From Nocardioides sp. AX2bis (GTDB lineage: Bacteria > Actinomycetota > Actinomycetes > Propionibacteriales > Nocardioidaceae): a stretch of 64,000 bases of DNA. The notes below the pieces were generated by a model, which saw nothing but the letters and a program-made list of their open reading frames with translations, was not told where the DNA came from and ran no database searches. Positions 8,791 through 17,130 of this stretch are shown one piece after another. Position 1 is the first letter of the stretch. Each line of letters begins with the position of its first letter. The translations under genes and the position numbers were made by a program. The stretch is from NCBI RefSeq assembly GCF_902506435.1, contig NZ_LR733215.1:3032126-3096125 (forward strand), given 5' to 3'.

Positions 8791-9433
8791 CTCTCGGGGT
8801 GGTGAAGCGGCGGACGACGACGAAGACGGCGTCGAAGACCAGGGCGACGGCGGCGACGAAGATGACGCACGCCAGGGCCTCGTTGCCGGTGTTGACCGAC
8901 CCGAGGTTGTTCAGGGCGTTGAAGCCGAGGATGCCGAGGCCGTAGTCGGCGACGAAGGCGCCGACGGCGACGATGCCCACGGTCAGCTGGGTCGAGACCC
9001 GGAGCCCGGCGAGGATCACCGGCCAGGCGATCGGGAGCCGGATCTGCCACAGCATCCGGACCGCGCCCACGCCCATCCCCTTCGCGGCGTCGATCACCGC
9101 GGGGTCGGCGGCCTGGAGCCCCACGATGGCGTTGCGCGTGATCGGCAGCAGGCCGTACAGCGCGACCACCGAGATCATGGTGACCAGCTCGTTGCCGGTC
9201 ACCGAGTAGACCAGCCCGATCATGGCCACCGACGGGATGGTGAAGGCGACCGCGATGATCCCGATGTTGAGGTTGGCGAGCGCCTCGAACCGGTAGGTCA
9301 GCAGCGCCAGGGTCAGGCCGACCCCCGCGGCGAGCGCCACGCAGTAGATCGAGATCAGGAAGTGCTGCTGGACGCGGAAGATCACGTCCGCCTGGTTCTG
9401 CGACAGCCACTCTCCGAACGGCAGACCGGTCAC
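8777..9433 (-). CDS. osmoprotectant ABC transporter permease (OpuCD/ProW-type)
   Basis: First gene of the importer operon, 218 aa, five to six membrane helices. The coupling loop is seen at VIDAAKGMGVGAVRMLWQIR, close in sequence to that of its partner permease, as expected for a heterodimer. The GTG start at 9433 follows an AAGGGGGG ribosome-binding site. The 175-nt upstream region to the next gene should hold the operon promoter, but I could not pick out a convincing one. Confidence 0.9.
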   Translation of the reverse strand: MTGLPFGEWLSQNQADVIFRVQQHFLISIYCVALAAGVGLTLALLTYRFEALANLNIGIIAVAFTIPSVAMIGLVYSVTGNELVTMISVVALYGLLPITRNAIVGLQAADPAVIDAAKGMGVGAVRMLWQIRLPIAWPVILAGLRVSTQLTVGIVAVGAFVADYGLGILGFNALNNLGSVNTGNEALACVIFVAAVALVFDAVFVVVRRFTTPRGARV

Positions 9434-9608
9434 ATCGCCCCCCTTGGTTGATGACAGCCCAGGGCGCGAGACGATGCCGTCCGGGGCACGGACTGGCGCG
9501 ACTGTAGCCCCGTTCGTCCCCCGCGACGGGGATGCGGCCGAGATGTGACGGCGCTGTGACCTGCACCGATCTGTGTAGTCGGCGGCCCGCCAGACCCCGC
9601 AGGGGGTG

Positions 9609-10208
9609 CTAGAGCGGCGGTCGCGGTGGGCGGAAGGTGGTCGGCACGGGGGCCGTCACGGGGATCGGGTCGGCCGGCGCGAGCTCCCCGACCTTCTCGT
9701 GCTCACGGTCGCGGACGGCCCGCTTGATCTGCTCGATGTTGTTGCGGAGCATGTCCGAGACCAGCTCGTCGGCGCGCGGGTCGCTGAGCATCTCGATGAT
9801 CACGCGCAGCGTCGTCTCGCTGACCTCGGAGATGATCGCCTCGTAGCCGGGCAGCCTCTTGACCAGCCGGGAGTTGGGGTCGTCGCGGACCTTCTCGGTC
9901 ACCAGCGCCTTGAGCTCGGTGTGGTTCTCCATCAGCGCCGCCGAGATGTTCTTGGTGTAGTGACCGGTCTGGATCACCGCGGCCACCTCGTCCAGCACCA
10001 CGACCGTCAGCGGGCGGCGGAACAGCTTGATCACCGCCATCGCGAGGTTGCTGACGCGCTCCACCACGGCCGGCCGACGCTTGCCCAGCCGGACCAGGAT
10101 CCCCCCGAGCACCGCGGCCAGCACGGACGCGCCGAAGACCACGGCGACGATGAGCAGCAGCACCTGCAGGGTGCTCAGCTGCTCCAGCCAGCGGGAGAAC
10201 GCGGTCAC
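9609..10208 (-). CDS. conserved-looking one-TM membrane protein of unknown function
   Basis: 199 aa. One hydrophobic helix near the N-terminus ([20 protein letters not shown], about residues 16-38) and then a long soluble, mostly helical region rich in charged residues, ending in a proline-rich tail ([10 protein letters not shown]). I do not recognise the family. The second GTG (10208) is preferred to the one at 10214: a TAGGTT hexamer at 10215-10220 lies exactly 6 nt upstream of it, whereas the first GTG would abut the -10 box. It is transcribed divergently from fumC, whose promoter looks equally leaderless. Confidence 0.72.
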   Translation of the reverse strand: MTAFSRWLEQLSTLQVLLLIVAVVFGASVLAAVLGGILVRLGKRRPAVVERVSNLAMAVIKLFRRPLTVVVLDEVAAVIQTGHYTKNISAALMENHTELKALVTEKVRDDPNSRLVKRLPGYEAIISEVSETTLRVIIEMLSDPRADELVSDMLRNNIEQIKRAVRDREHEKVGELAPADPIPVTAPVPTTFRPPRPPL

Positions 10209-10214
10209 CGGCAC

Positions 10215-10220
10215 AACCTA
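10215..10220 (-). promoter_or_regulatory. -10-like hexamer, probable leaderless start
   Basis: TAGGTT on the minus strand, 6 nt before the GTG at 10208. It decides the start of the one-TM protein. Confidence 0.45.
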
Positions 10221-10276
10221 GTGGGCCGGGGGGTGGGCCGGGTGGTGGGCCGGTACGACCCCGTCGGGAGGCTGGT

Positions 10277-10282
10277 TAGCCT
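10277..10282 (+). promoter_or_regulatory. -10-like hexamer of fumC, probable leaderless start
   Basis: TAGCCT followed by 7 nt and the ATG of fumC; no Shine-Dalgarno is present. Confidence 0.5.
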
Positions 10283-10289
10283 GACCCCC

Positions 10290-11693
10290 ATGAGCAGCCC
10301 GAGCCCCGAGACCGGCCAGTTCCGCACCGAGCACGACTCCATGGGCGAGGTGCAGGTCCCGCGCGACGCCCTGTGGCGCGCGCAGACCCAGCGCGCGGTC
10401 GAGAACTTCCCGATCAGCGGCACACCGATCGAGCGCCGGCTGATCGAGGGCCTCGCCCTGGTCAAGGCCGCGGCCGCCCAGGCCAACGAGGACCTCGGTG
10501 TCCTCTCCCCCGAGATGGCCGGCGCCGTACGCGACGCCGCCCGCGCAGTCGCGTCGGGCGAGCACGACGAGGACTTCCCGATCGACGTCTTCCAGACCGG
10601 GTCGGGCACCAGCTCGAACATGAACGCCAACGAGGTGATCGCCTCCCTCGCCGGCCGGGCCGGGGTCGAGCTGCACCCCAACGACCACGTCAACGCCAGC
10701 CAGTCGAGCAACGACACCTTCCCCACCGCCATCCACGTCGCGGTGACCCGCGCCGTGACCGGCGACCTGCTGCCGGCCCTCGAGGTGCTGGCGACCAGCC
10801 TGGAGGCGAAGGCCACCGAGTTCGCCGGCCTGGTGAAGTCCGGGCGCACGCACCTGATGGACGCCACGCCGGTGATGCTCGGCCAGGAGTTCGGCGGGTA
10901 CGCCGCCACGGCGCGCCTGGCCGCCGAGCGCCTGGAGTCGGTGCTGCCGCGGGTACGCGAGCTGCCGTTGGGCGGCACCGCCGTCGGCACCGGCATCAAC
11001 ACCCCCGACGGCTTCGCCGAGAAGGCCATCGCGGCGCTCGTCGAGCTGTCCGGCGAGCCCTTCACCGAGACCCGCAACCACTTCGAGGCCCAGGGCACGC
11101 GCGACTCGCTGGTCGAGCTGAGCGGGGCGCTGCGCACCTTCGCGGTCGGCCTGACCAAGATCTGCAACGACCTGCGGTGGATGAGCTCGGGCCCCACGAC
11201 CGGGCTGTCCGAGATCCACCTGCCCGACCTCCAGCCCGGGTCGAGCATCATGCCGGGCAAGGTGAACCCGGTGCTGCCCGAGGCCACCCTGATGGTCTGC
11301 TTCCAGGTCGTGGGCAACGACGCGACGGTCGCGGCCGCCGGCGCCAGCGGCTCCTTCGAGCTCAACGTCGCGATGCCGGTGATGGCGCGCAACCTGCTGG
11401 AGTCGGTGCGCCTGCTCTCCCACGCCAGCACCGTGCTGGCCGCCCGCTGCATCGACGGCATCACCGCCGACGCCCAGCGGATGCGCACCTACGCCGAGTC
11501 CTCCCCCTCGGTGGTCACCCCGCTGAACAAACACATCGGCTACGAGAGCGCCGCCAAGGTCGCCAAGAAGGCCCTCGCGGACGGCCGGACCATCCGCGAG
11601 ACGGTGCTGGCCATGGGCTTCGTCGAGCGCGGCGAGCTGACCGAGGCCGAGATGGACGCCGCCCTGGACGTCGAGTCGATGACCGGGCGGTGA
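10290..11693 (+). CDS. fumC: class II fumarate hydratase
   Basis: Interconverts fumarate and L-malate in the TCA cycle as a cytoplasmic homotetramer without an iron-sulfur cluster. Length 467 aa is standard for FumC. The superfamily signature [11 protein letters not shown] lies at about residues 317-327, and [26 protein letters not shown] and [11 protein letters not shown] match the three conserved regions of the fumarase/aspartase family, including the TH of the catalytic segment. The start is set by the first ATG after a TAGCCT box. A methyltransferase gene follows 7 nt after the stop. Confidence 0.96.
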   Translation: MSSPSPETGQFRTEHDSMGEVQVPRDALWRAQTQRAVENFPISGTPIERRLIEGLALVKAAAAQANEDLGVLSPEMAGAVRDAARAVASGEHDEDFPIDVFQTGSGTSSNMNANEVIASLAGRAGVELHPNDHVNASQSSNDTFPTAIHVAVTRAVTGDLLPALEVLATSLEAKATEFAGLVKSGRTHLMDATPVMLGQEFGGYAATARLAAERLESVLPRVRELPLGGTAVGTGINTPDGFAEKAIAALVELSGEPFTETRNHFEAQGTRDSLVELSGALRTFAVGLTKICNDLRWMSSGPTTGLSEIHLPDLQPGSSIMPGKVNPVLPEATLMVCFQVVGNDATVAAAGASGSFELNVAMPVMARNLLESVRLLSHASTVLAARCIDGITADAQRMRTYAESSPSVVTPLNKHIGYESAAKVAKKALADGRTIRETVLAMGFVERGELTEAEMDAALDVESMTGR

Positions 11694-11700
11694 CCCGGCG

Positions 11701-12342
11701 GTGACCTCCGCCGAGGACGACCGGCTGGCCTCGCAGCGCGCCCTGTGGCAGGCCGAGGCGGCCGGGTTCGACGCGGAGCCCGACCACGGCCTGCTCGACC
11801 CCGACGTCCGTGCGGCCTGGCGCGCCCTGCTCGAGCCGCACCTGCCCCCGGCACCGGCCGACGTCGTCGACCTCGGCTGCGGCACGGGGTCCCTGGCGGT
11901 GCTGCTGGCCGAGCAGGGCCACCGCGTGCGCGGCACCGACCTCGCGCCGGCGATGGTCGCCGCCGCCCGCGCCAAGGCCGAGTCCGCCGGCGTCGCGGAC
12001 CGGGTGACGGTGGTGGAGGGCGACGCCGGCCACCCGTCGTACGAGCCCGGCTCGGCCGACGTCGTGCTCTGCCGGCACGTCCTGTGGGCCCTGCCCGACC
12101 CGGCCGCCGCCCTGGCGGCCTGGGGCCGGCTGCTGCGACCCGGCGGGCTGCTGCTCCTGGTCGAGGGCCGCTGGCACACCGGCGGCGGCCTCGACGCCGC
12201 GACCACGACCCGGCTCGTGGTCGACCACGTCACCGGTGCTGGCACGCCGCAGGTCGAGCACCTGGCCGACCGGGACGACCTGTGGGGCGGCCCGGTGGCC
12301 GACGAGCGCTACCTGCTCCACGCCCGCCTCCCGCCGAGATGA
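11701..12342 (+). CDS. class I SAM-dependent methyltransferase
   Basis: 213 aa. Motif I, VVDLGCGTG (residues 55-63), binds S-adenosylmethionine; GTDLAPAMVAAAR gives the acidic ribose-binding strand, and DVVLCRHVLWALPDPAAAL the post-III strand. It belongs to the methyltransferase 11/25 group, whose substrates range from small molecules to quinones and tRNA; nothing here decides which. The GTG start is 7 nt after fumC, so it is probably co-transcribed. The stop codon lies inside a copy of a dispersed repeat (12333-12395), so the C-terminal end (LPPR) may have been set by that element. Confidence 0.85.
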   Translation: MTSAEDDRLASQRALWQAEAAGFDAEPDHGLLDPDVRAAWRALLEPHLPPAPADVVDLGCGTGSLAVLLAEQGHRVRGTDLAPAMVAAARAKAESAGVADRVTVVEGDAGHPSYEPGSADVVLCRHVLWALPDPAAALAAWGRLLRPGGLLLLVEGRWHTGGGLDAATTTRLVVDHVTGAGTPQVEHLADRDDLWGGPVADERYLLHARLPPR

Positions 12343-12395
12343 CGCTCGCGGACAGCCGAGATGACGCTCGCGGCGCCTCGAGGTGACGGTTGCGG
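12333..12395 (+). repeat. dispersed repeat family A, copy 1 (two 22-bp-type units plus tail)
   Basis: Contains GCCGAGATGACGCTCGCGG twice in tandem, then a tail CGCCTCGAGGTGACGGTTGC. Near-identical copies occur at 19532-19594 and, inverted, 31885-31991. It overlaps the methyltransferase stop and fills the gap to the convergent Asp23-like gene. Confidence 0.85.
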
Positions 12396-12403
12396 CGCGC
12401 TGC

Positions 12404-12913
12404 TCAGACCCGCCGGGGGTCACCCGCGACCACGTCGACCACGTCGACGGTGACCGGCACCGGCACCGGGCCGACCCCGACCGTCTCGGCGAGCAGTGCC
12501 CGGGCGTCGGACCGGACCTCCTCGGCGAGCGCACGGAGGTCGGTGCCGTAGGCGCAGGTCAGCGCCACCTCGACCAGCGACGGTCGCTCGTCCTCGACCC
12601 GCAGCGTGATCCGGTCCGGGGCGTGCGTCGGCGCGCGGCGCAGCAGTCGCCGCAGCGACGCCTCCAGCACGCGCGAGGAGACGTAGGTGCGCGACCCGCG
12701 GTCGTCGCGCACGCCCAGCACGAGCACGGGGTCGGCCGGCGCCACGGTGGAACGCACCCGCTGCCGCACGGTCCGCTCCACCGCAGGCCAGCCCTCGGGC
12801 GCCTCGTCGGCCTCGGCACGGCGCCGCAGCTCGCGGGTCGCCCGCACGACCGGGTCGGCCGGATCGGTCTCCGGCCCGGGGTCGACGGGGTCCGTCTCGG
12901 GTCCTAGCGCCAT
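12404..12913 (-). CDS. Asp23-like protein paired with ECF sigma factor
   Basis: 169 aa. The first 45 residues are acidic with a DPVDPGPETDPADP type repeat. The rest resembles the Asp23/Gls24 fold: strands such as SLVEVALTCAYGTDLRALAE, then PVTVDVVDVV near the C-terminus. Its ATG at 12913 lies inside the 3' end of the sigma factor gene (10-nt overlap), so the two are translationally coupled. The position immediately after an ECF sigma factor is where an anti-sigma factor is usually encoded, but no anti-sigma zinc motif or membrane helix is visible, so a regulatory role on the sigma factor is only a hypothesis. Confidence 0.72.
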   Translation of the reverse strand: MALGPETDPVDPGPETDPADPVVRATRELRRRAEADEAPEGWPAVERTVRQRVRSTVAPADPVLVLGVRDDRGSRTYVSSRVLEASLRRLLRRAPTHAPDRITLRVEDERPSLVEVALTCAYGTDLRALAEEVRSDARALLAETVGVGPVPVPVTVDVVDVVAGDPRRV

Positions 12914-13473
12914 CGCGCCATCCTCTCGGCCAGGGTCTTGCGACCACGGTGCAGGTGCCCCCGGACGCTGCCGACGGGCAGCGCGAGGGCGGTGGCGATC
13001 TCGTCGTAGCTCATGCCCTCGGACTCCCGCAGCAGCCACACGGCGCGCTGGTGCCACGGCAGCTCGTCCAGCGCCGTCTGCAGAGCGGCCAGCAGCTCGT
13101 CGTCCAGCACGTGCTGGAGCGGGTTGTCGGCAGCCGGTCGGATGGTGTGGGAGAGCAGCTCGTCGTCGACCGGGACCGGTCGACGGTGCCGCTGCAGGTC
13201 GACCGCGCGACGGTGGGTGAGCCGGAACAGCCAGGTCCGCAGGCTGGAGCGCCCCTCGAAGGACCCGAGGCCCTTCCACGCCGAGATCAGCGCCTCCTGC
13301 ACGACCTCGGCCGCGTCGGCGCTGCTGCCGCCGACCAGCCGCTCGGCGTAGCGGTAGAGCCCCGGCCCGTGACGGGCGGCGATCACGGCGAACGCCTCCT
13401 CGTCACCGGTGCGCGCCGCACGCACCAGCGCCTCGTCGGAGACCTCGTCGTAGGACGAGCCGTCGTCGGCCAC
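12904..13473 (-). CDS. ECF-type RNA polymerase sigma factor
   Basis: 189 aa, sigma-70 family, group 4. Region 2 spans about residues 20-85 (AAEVVQEALISAWKGLGSF, then SLRTWLFRLTHRRAVD), and region 4 about 125-180 (ALDELPWHQRAVWLLRESEG followed by MSYDEIATALALPVGSVRGH). There is no long C-terminal extension. The GTG start is at 13473. It is divergent from the Asp23/AmaP operon starting at 13590, with a 116-nt shared promoter region, so it is a good candidate to drive that operon and itself. It is likely an envelope-stress regulator. Confidence 0.9.
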   Translation of the reverse strand: MADDGSSYDEVSDEALVRAARTGDEEAFAVIAARHGPGLYRYAERLVGGSSADAAEVVQEALISAWKGLGSFEGRSSLRTWLFRLTHRRAVDLQRHRRPVPVDDELLSHTIRPAADNPLQHVLDDELLAALQTALDELPWHQRAVWLLRESEGMSYDEIATALALPVGSVRGHLHRGRKTLAERMARWR

Positions 13474-13589
13474 GCGACTATCGTGACCGACGGGAGTATG
13501 AGGCAGGTCACCCGGGCACGCGCGTGACGATCCGGCCGCGGCGCACGACTACCCCGTGTCCCGTCCCCCAGACGAAGAGGTCATCCGAG

Positions 13590-14108
13590 ATGAGCGACTC
13601 CACCAGCACCCCGACCACCACCACCGCGACCACCACCACGGCCCCCACGACGTCCGCGGCCACCGCGACGTCGACCGGTACGACCCGCACCGACGTGGCC
13701 GTGCCGGCCACCCCGTCCGAGGGCCGCACCTCGATCGCCGACACCGTGGTGTCGAAGATCGCCGGGATCGCTGCGCGCGAGATCGACGGCGTGCACGCCC
13801 TCGGCGGAGGCGCCGCCCGCGCCGTCGGCGCGATCCGCGAGCGGATCCCGGGATCGCGCACCAACCTGACGCAGGGCGTGGCCGTCGAGGTGGGCGAGCG
13901 CCAGGCGGCCGTCGACCTCGACATCGTCGCCGAGTACGGCGTGGCGATCACCGACCTGGCGACGGCCATCCGCCGCAACGTGGTCGGCTCGGTGGAGCGG
14001 ATGACCGGCCTCGAGGTCACCGAGGTCAACATCACCGTCCACGACGTCTTCATGGACGACGGCTCCGACGACGCCGACGGCGCGCAGAACCCGCCGCGGG
14101 TCCAGTGA
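13590..14108 (+). CDS. Asp23/Gls24 family envelope stress response protein
   Basis: 172 aa. The N-terminal ~50 residues are a Thr/Ala-rich low-complexity tail. The core begins at RTSIADTVVSKIAGIAAREI and carries the hallmark Asp23 features GVHALGGG, VAVEVGERQAAVDLDIVAEY and MTGLEVTEVNITVHDVF. In staphylococci Asp23 is a membrane-associated cytoplasmic protein anchored by AmaP. The ATG at 13590 follows a GAAGAGG ribosome-binding site. It is first gene of a seven-gene run encoding further Asp23-like proteins and membrane partners. Confidence 0.92.
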   Translation: MSDSTSTPTTTTATTTTAPTTSAATATSTGTTRTDVAVPATPSEGRTSIADTVVSKIAGIAAREIDGVHALGGGAARAVGAIRERIPGSRTNLTQGVAVEVGERQAAVDLDIVAEYGVAITDLATAIRRNVVGSVERMTGLEVTEVNITVHDVFMDDGSDDADGAQNPPRVQ

Positions 14109-14115
14109 GTCGACC

Positions 14116-14400
14116 GTGAGCACCCCGGAGGTCGACCTCGTCGACCGGCTCGAGGCGGCCGTCCTGGCCGTCGAGGGCGTGGTCGGCCTGCACGCCGGCG
14201 TGCTCGGGGAGGTGGCCACCTACCTCCCCGGCCGCCGCGTCGGCGGGTTGCGCCTCCGCGGCGACGACTGCGAGGTGCACGTCGTGCTGTCCTTCGGCTC
14301 GCCGGTGGTCGAGACGGCCGACCGGGTCCGTGACGCCGTCCGCGTCCTCGTCACGGGCCGGGTCGACGTCACCGTCGAGGACGTCGCACCGCCGACATGA
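14116..14400 (+). CDS. short Asp23-like protein
   Basis: 94 aa, GTG start 7 nt after the preceding Asp23 gene. The core keeps the order of the Asp23 fold (VEGVVGLHAG; GLRLRGDDCEVHVVLSFG; DVTVEDVAPPT), but it is about half the length of the full-size paralogue and lacks its low-complexity tail. It could pair with the larger protein. Four-nt overlap (ATGA) with the next gene. Confidence 0.75.
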   Translation: MSTPEVDLVDRLEAAVLAVEGVVGLHAGVLGEVATYLPGRRVGGLRLRGDDCEVHVVLSFGSPVVETADRVRDAVRVLVTGRVDVTVEDVAPPT

Positions 14401-14729
14401 GCGACCACCCCACCCCCGACCGGCCCGGCCCCGACCGGCCCGCCCCTGACGAGGCCGCGGCCCTCCGGGCGCGGCGTCGGGCGGCGGCACGCCTGCACCA
14501 CCCGGACCTCGGCGGCGACCCGGACGCGTTCCGGCGCGCCATGGCCGCAGCCGAGGCCCCGATCGCGTCCGCGCCCCCGTCCCGCGGCGAGCCGGTCGTG
14601 GTGCTGCGTCGCCATCGCGCGATCAGCGCGGCGGCCGTCGTGGCGGCGGGGGGCGTACGCCTGGTCGGCGGCCTGCGGGCCCGGCTGCCGCGGTCGTTCC
14701 CCGGCGCCCGCCGCTACACCGATCTCTGA
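14397..14729 (+). CDS. small protein with DnaJ-like HPD motif
   Basis: 110 aa. After a Pro/Asp-rich start, residues about 24-50 contain ARLHHPDLGGDPDAFRRAM, which matches the end of helix II, the HPD loop and the start of helix III of a J-domain (HPDxGGDxxxF). Helices I and IV of a normal J-domain are not evident, so it is either a minimal J-like protein or a chance resemblance. A moderately hydrophobic stretch near residue 80 (AISAAAVVAAGGVRLVGG) might touch the membrane. It is embedded in the Asp23/AmaP operon by an ATGA overlap. Function is unknown; recruitment of an Hsp70 is a hypothesis. Confidence 0.7.
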   Translation: MSDHPTPDRPGPDRPAPDEAAALRARRRAAARLHHPDLGGDPDAFRRAMAAAEAPIASAPPSRGEPVVVLRRHRAISAAAVVAAGGVRLVGGLRARLPRSFPGARRYTDL

Positions 14730-14780
14730 GCCGGGCCCCGGCCCTCCCACCCGCTGTTCCACCCATGACAGGAGCACCAC

Positions 14781-14957
14781 ATGACCACCTCGACCCTCGG
14801 CCTGATCGCCGGGCTCCTCCTCGCCATCGCCGTCGTCGCCGGCGGGTTCACCGGCCTGCTGCTCGGCCTGGTCTTCGGCGCCGTCGGCTACCTCGTCGGC
14901 GGTCACGTGGACGGGCAGGTCGACCTGCGCGCCCTTCTGCGGGGTCGTCGTGGCTGA
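14781..14957 (+). CDS. small membrane protein, DUF2273-like
   Basis: 58 aa. Nearly all of it is one or two hydrophobic helices (LGLIAGLLLAIAVVAGGF, then LLLGLVFGAVGYLVGG) followed by a short basic tail (ALLRGRRG). Small DUF2273 proteins of this size regularly accompany Asp23 and AmaP genes. The ATG at 14781 is preceded by AGGAG; the stop overlaps the next gene by 8 nt, which supports it being translated. Confidence 0.8.
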   Translation: MTTSTLGLIAGLLLAIAVVAGGFTGLLLGLVFGAVGYLVGGHVDGQVDLRALLRGRRG

Positions 14958-15321
14958 GCTGCCCGGCTCCACGCTGGTGCGCGCCGAGGAGCGCGGCACC
15001 CTCGACGTCCGCACGCGTGCGCTCACCCACCTCGTCGAGCGGGCAGCTCTCGAGGTCGCAGGCAGCGTGCGCCACCGCACCACGCTGGGCAAGGTCCGCG
15101 GCAGCGACCTGCCCCACGCCTCCCTGGACGTGCACGGCCACGACGTGCGGGTCACCGTGGACATCGCCTGCCGCTGGCCGGCCGACCTCAGCGCCGTGAC
15201 CGCGGACGTGCGCGACCGGGTCCGCGAGCGTGTCCCGGCGCTGTCGGGGCTCACCGTCACCAGCGTCGACGTGACCGCGCACACGGTCGCCGCGGCCGAG
15301 CCGGACCGGGGGCGAGCCTGA
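14950..15321 (+). CDS. Asp23/Gls24 family protein
   Basis: 123 aa, GTG start inside the end of the DUF2273-like gene. The Asp23 pattern is seen as VERAALEVAGSVRHRT, ASLDVHGHDVRVTVDIAC and LSGLTVTSVDVTAHTV. It is closer in size to the core of classical Asp23 than the first paralogue in the operon, lacking an N-terminal tail. The stop and the next ATG share one base. Confidence 0.85.
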   Translation: MAELPGSTLVRAEERGTLDVRTRALTHLVERAALEVAGSVRHRTTLGKVRGSDLPHASLDVHGHDVRVTVDIACRWPADLSAVTADVRDRVRERVPALSGLTVTSVDVTAHTVAAAEPDRGRA

Positions 15322-15884
15322 TGAGCGCCGACAACACCCGCAGCGGCACGCCTGTCCCCGCCGCCCCCCGTGGCCGGCCGGTGGCCTCGGTCGCCGCCCT
15401 CGTGCTGCGCCTGCTCGTGGTGGCCCTGGCGGTCGTCACCGTGCGCGACCTCGTCGTCACCCAGGGCTGGGCGTCCGGCACCTCGTGGACCGCCTCGGTC
15501 GCCAGGTCCCTCGACGGCACCTCCACCGGCCCCGGCGGGGTCGTGGCCGGCGTCGTCCTCGTCGTGCTGGGTGTCCTGGTGGTGCTGCTCGGCCTGCTGC
15601 CGGCACGCCGCACCCACCTGCGCTCGACCGTGGCCGCGCTCGACCTCTGGATCACCCCGGCCGCCCTGGCCGCGCTGGCGCGGGCCGTGGCCGACCGCTC
15701 CGCCGGCGTGCTGGAGGCCCGTACGTCCCGCGCCGGCCGACGTCGCGTCCGGGTCGCGGTGCGCGCCCACGGTGACGCCGCCGTCGTGGCGCGCGAGGCC
15801 CAGTCCGCGGTCGACCGGGACGTCTCCGCCATGACACCGGCCCGTGTCGTGGTCACCTCGACCAGCAAGGAGCTCCCCCGATGA
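15321..15884 (+). CDS. membrane protein of the Asp23/AmaP locus (DUF6286-like)
   Basis: 187 aa. Two membrane helices are visible: about residues 20-40 (VAALVLRLLVVALAVVTVRD) and about 72-95 (VVAGVVLVVLGVLVVLLGLL). A cytoplasmic C-terminal part (about 110-180) has VRVAVRAHGDAAVVAREAQS and resembles the soluble domain of AmaP-type anchors. ATGA overlap with the following gene. Likely a second membrane anchor for Asp23-like proteins; this is inferred from architecture and context. Confidence 0.78.
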   Translation: MSADNTRSGTPVPAAPRGRPVASVAALVLRLLVVALAVVTVRDLVVTQGWASGTSWTASVARSLDGTSTGPGGVVAGVVLVVLGVLVVLLGLLPARRTHLRSTVAALDLWITPAALAALARAVADRSAGVLEARTSRAGRRRVRVAVRAHGDAAVVAREAQSAVDRDVSAMTPARVVVTSTSKELPR

Positions 15885-16465
15885 CAGACCGCCTCCGCAC
15901 CGTCGACCGGCTCTGGGTGCTGCTCCTGGGCCTGGTCGTGCTCGGGTCCGGGCTGGTCCTGCTCGACCGCGAGTACTCCGTGGTCGGCCGCTACCCCGAC
16001 ACCGTCGACCTCGGCCCCACCGTCGACGTCCTCGAGAGCTCCTGGGGGCCGTGGGTGGTGGCCGTCGTCGGCGTGCTCCTCGGCCTGCTCGCCCTCCGGG
16101 GCCTCGTCCGACGGGTCGGGCGACCCCCGGCCACCACGAAGCGCCTCGGGGCCAGCGGCCCGGACGGTCGGCTCGAGGTCGACCTCCGCTCGGTGGCCGA
16201 CTCGGTGGCCGACCGGCTGGGCGCCCAGGCCCCGGTGACCGGGGCCAGCGGGTCCGTCCGTCGCCTCGGTGGGCGGGACCTGCTGCTCATCGACGCCCAC
16301 GTGACCGAGGACGCCGACCCCCGAGCCCTCACGGCCGCAGTCACGACCGCGCACGACGAGGTCGCCGCCGCGTTCCCCGAGGACGACGTCACCGTCCGGG
16401 TCGTGCTCGGGGCCCCGCAGCGGGCCCGCAAGGACCGCACCGACCGGGTACGCCTCGACGGCTGA
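15881..16465 (+). CDS. alkaline shock response membrane anchor (AmaP-like)
   Basis: 194 aa. Two N-terminal membrane helices (about residues 11-27 and 58-75) flank an extracytoplasmic loop; the C-terminal domain (VDLRSVADSVADRLG ... DDVTVRVVLG) is the conserved AmaP cytoplasmic part. In Staphylococcus aureus AmaP tethers Asp23 to the membrane. It is the last gene of the seven-gene operon and is followed by a perfect 36-nt palindrome. It and the preceding gene have the same two-helix plus domain plan, suggesting an old duplication. Confidence 0.82.
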   Translation: MTDRLRTVDRLWVLLLGLVVLGSGLVLLDREYSVVGRYPDTVDLGPTVDVLESSWGPWVVAVVGVLLGLLALRGLVRRVGRPPATTKRLGASGPDGRLEVDLRSVADSVADRLGAQAPVTGASGSVRRLGGRDLLLIDAHVTEDADPRALTAAVTTAHDEVAAAFPEDDVTVRVVLGAPQRARKDRTDRVRLDG

Positions 16466-16503
16466 GCCCGGGGAGCTTCAGCACGGGAGCTCAGCGCAGA
16501 CGA

Positions 16504-16539
16504 CGGCGGCCCCGGGACCAGCTGGTCCCGGGGCCGCCG
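16504..16539. terminator. perfect 18-bp-arm palindrome, bidirectional terminator
   Basis: A 36-nt perfect palindrome centred on AGCT with arms reading CGGCGGCCCCGGGACCAG. It lies between the convergent AmaP-like and YtxH-like genes, 38 nt and 19 nt from their stops. Confidence 0.75.
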
Positions 16540-16557
16540 CGCTGCTGTGGGTCGCCG

Positions 16558-17130
16558 TCAGTCGCGGGGGCGGAGGTCCTCGGCGGTCTCCTGGGCCTTG
16601 GTCTCCGCGTCGTCCGCGAGGTGCTTGGCCTTATCGGCGGCGGTGGACGCGGCGTCCTGCACCGTGTCGGCGACCTCGTCGGCCTTCGACTCGGCCCTGC
16701 GCTTCGCCTCGGCCGCCTTCGCCTCGAACTCCGAGCGGACCTGCTGGCCGGTGTCGGTGTCCTTCGCGCGGTTGAGCGCGAGCCACGCGACGCCGGCGCC
16801 GAGGGCCACGAGGCCGACGGTCACCAGGCGGCGACGGCGGCGCTGCTGACGGCGGCTCGTCCGGCCGACGGCCTCGAGGGCGCGGTCACGGGCCGCGTCG
16901 AGGTGGGACTCGAGGGCCGCGGGCACCTTCTTCTGGGCCTGCTGGGCGGCGCCCTGGGCCTGCTTCGAGACGTCCTGCGCCTGGCTGGCCAGGTCGTGGG
17001 CGACGTCCTCGAGGCGTCCCTGCAGGGTGGCCCGCAGCGAGTCGGCGCTGCTGGCGGCGTCCCCCGCGCGGTCCTTGAGCGTGGCGGTGGCGGTGGTCGC
17101 GGCGCCCTTGGCGACTGCCGTGGTGTTCAT
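16558..17130 (-). CDS. alanine-rich one-TM protein with coiled-coil segments (YtxH-like)
   Basis: 190 aa, very rich in Ala, Lys, Glu, Asp and Gln. An amphipathic N-terminal region (residues 1-90) precedes a basic cluster (RRQQRRRRR, about 93-101), one membrane helix (about 102-120) and a second long helical region with repeated AEAKRRAESKADEVADT pattern, resembling YtxH or LEA-like stress proteins. No enzymatic motif. It converges on the Asp23/AmaP operon but ends at a shared terminator, so it is a separate unit. A role in membrane or desiccation stress is a guess from composition. Confidence 0.8.
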   Translation of the reverse strand: MNTTAVAKGAATTATATLKDRAGDAASSADSLRATLQGRLEDVAHDLASQAQDVSKQAQGAAQQAQKKVPAALESHLDAARDRALEAVGRTSRRQQRRRRRLVTVGLVALGAGVAWLALNRAKDTDTGQQVRSEFEAKAAEAKRRAESKADEVADTVQDAASTAADKAKHLADDAETKAQETAEDLRPRD

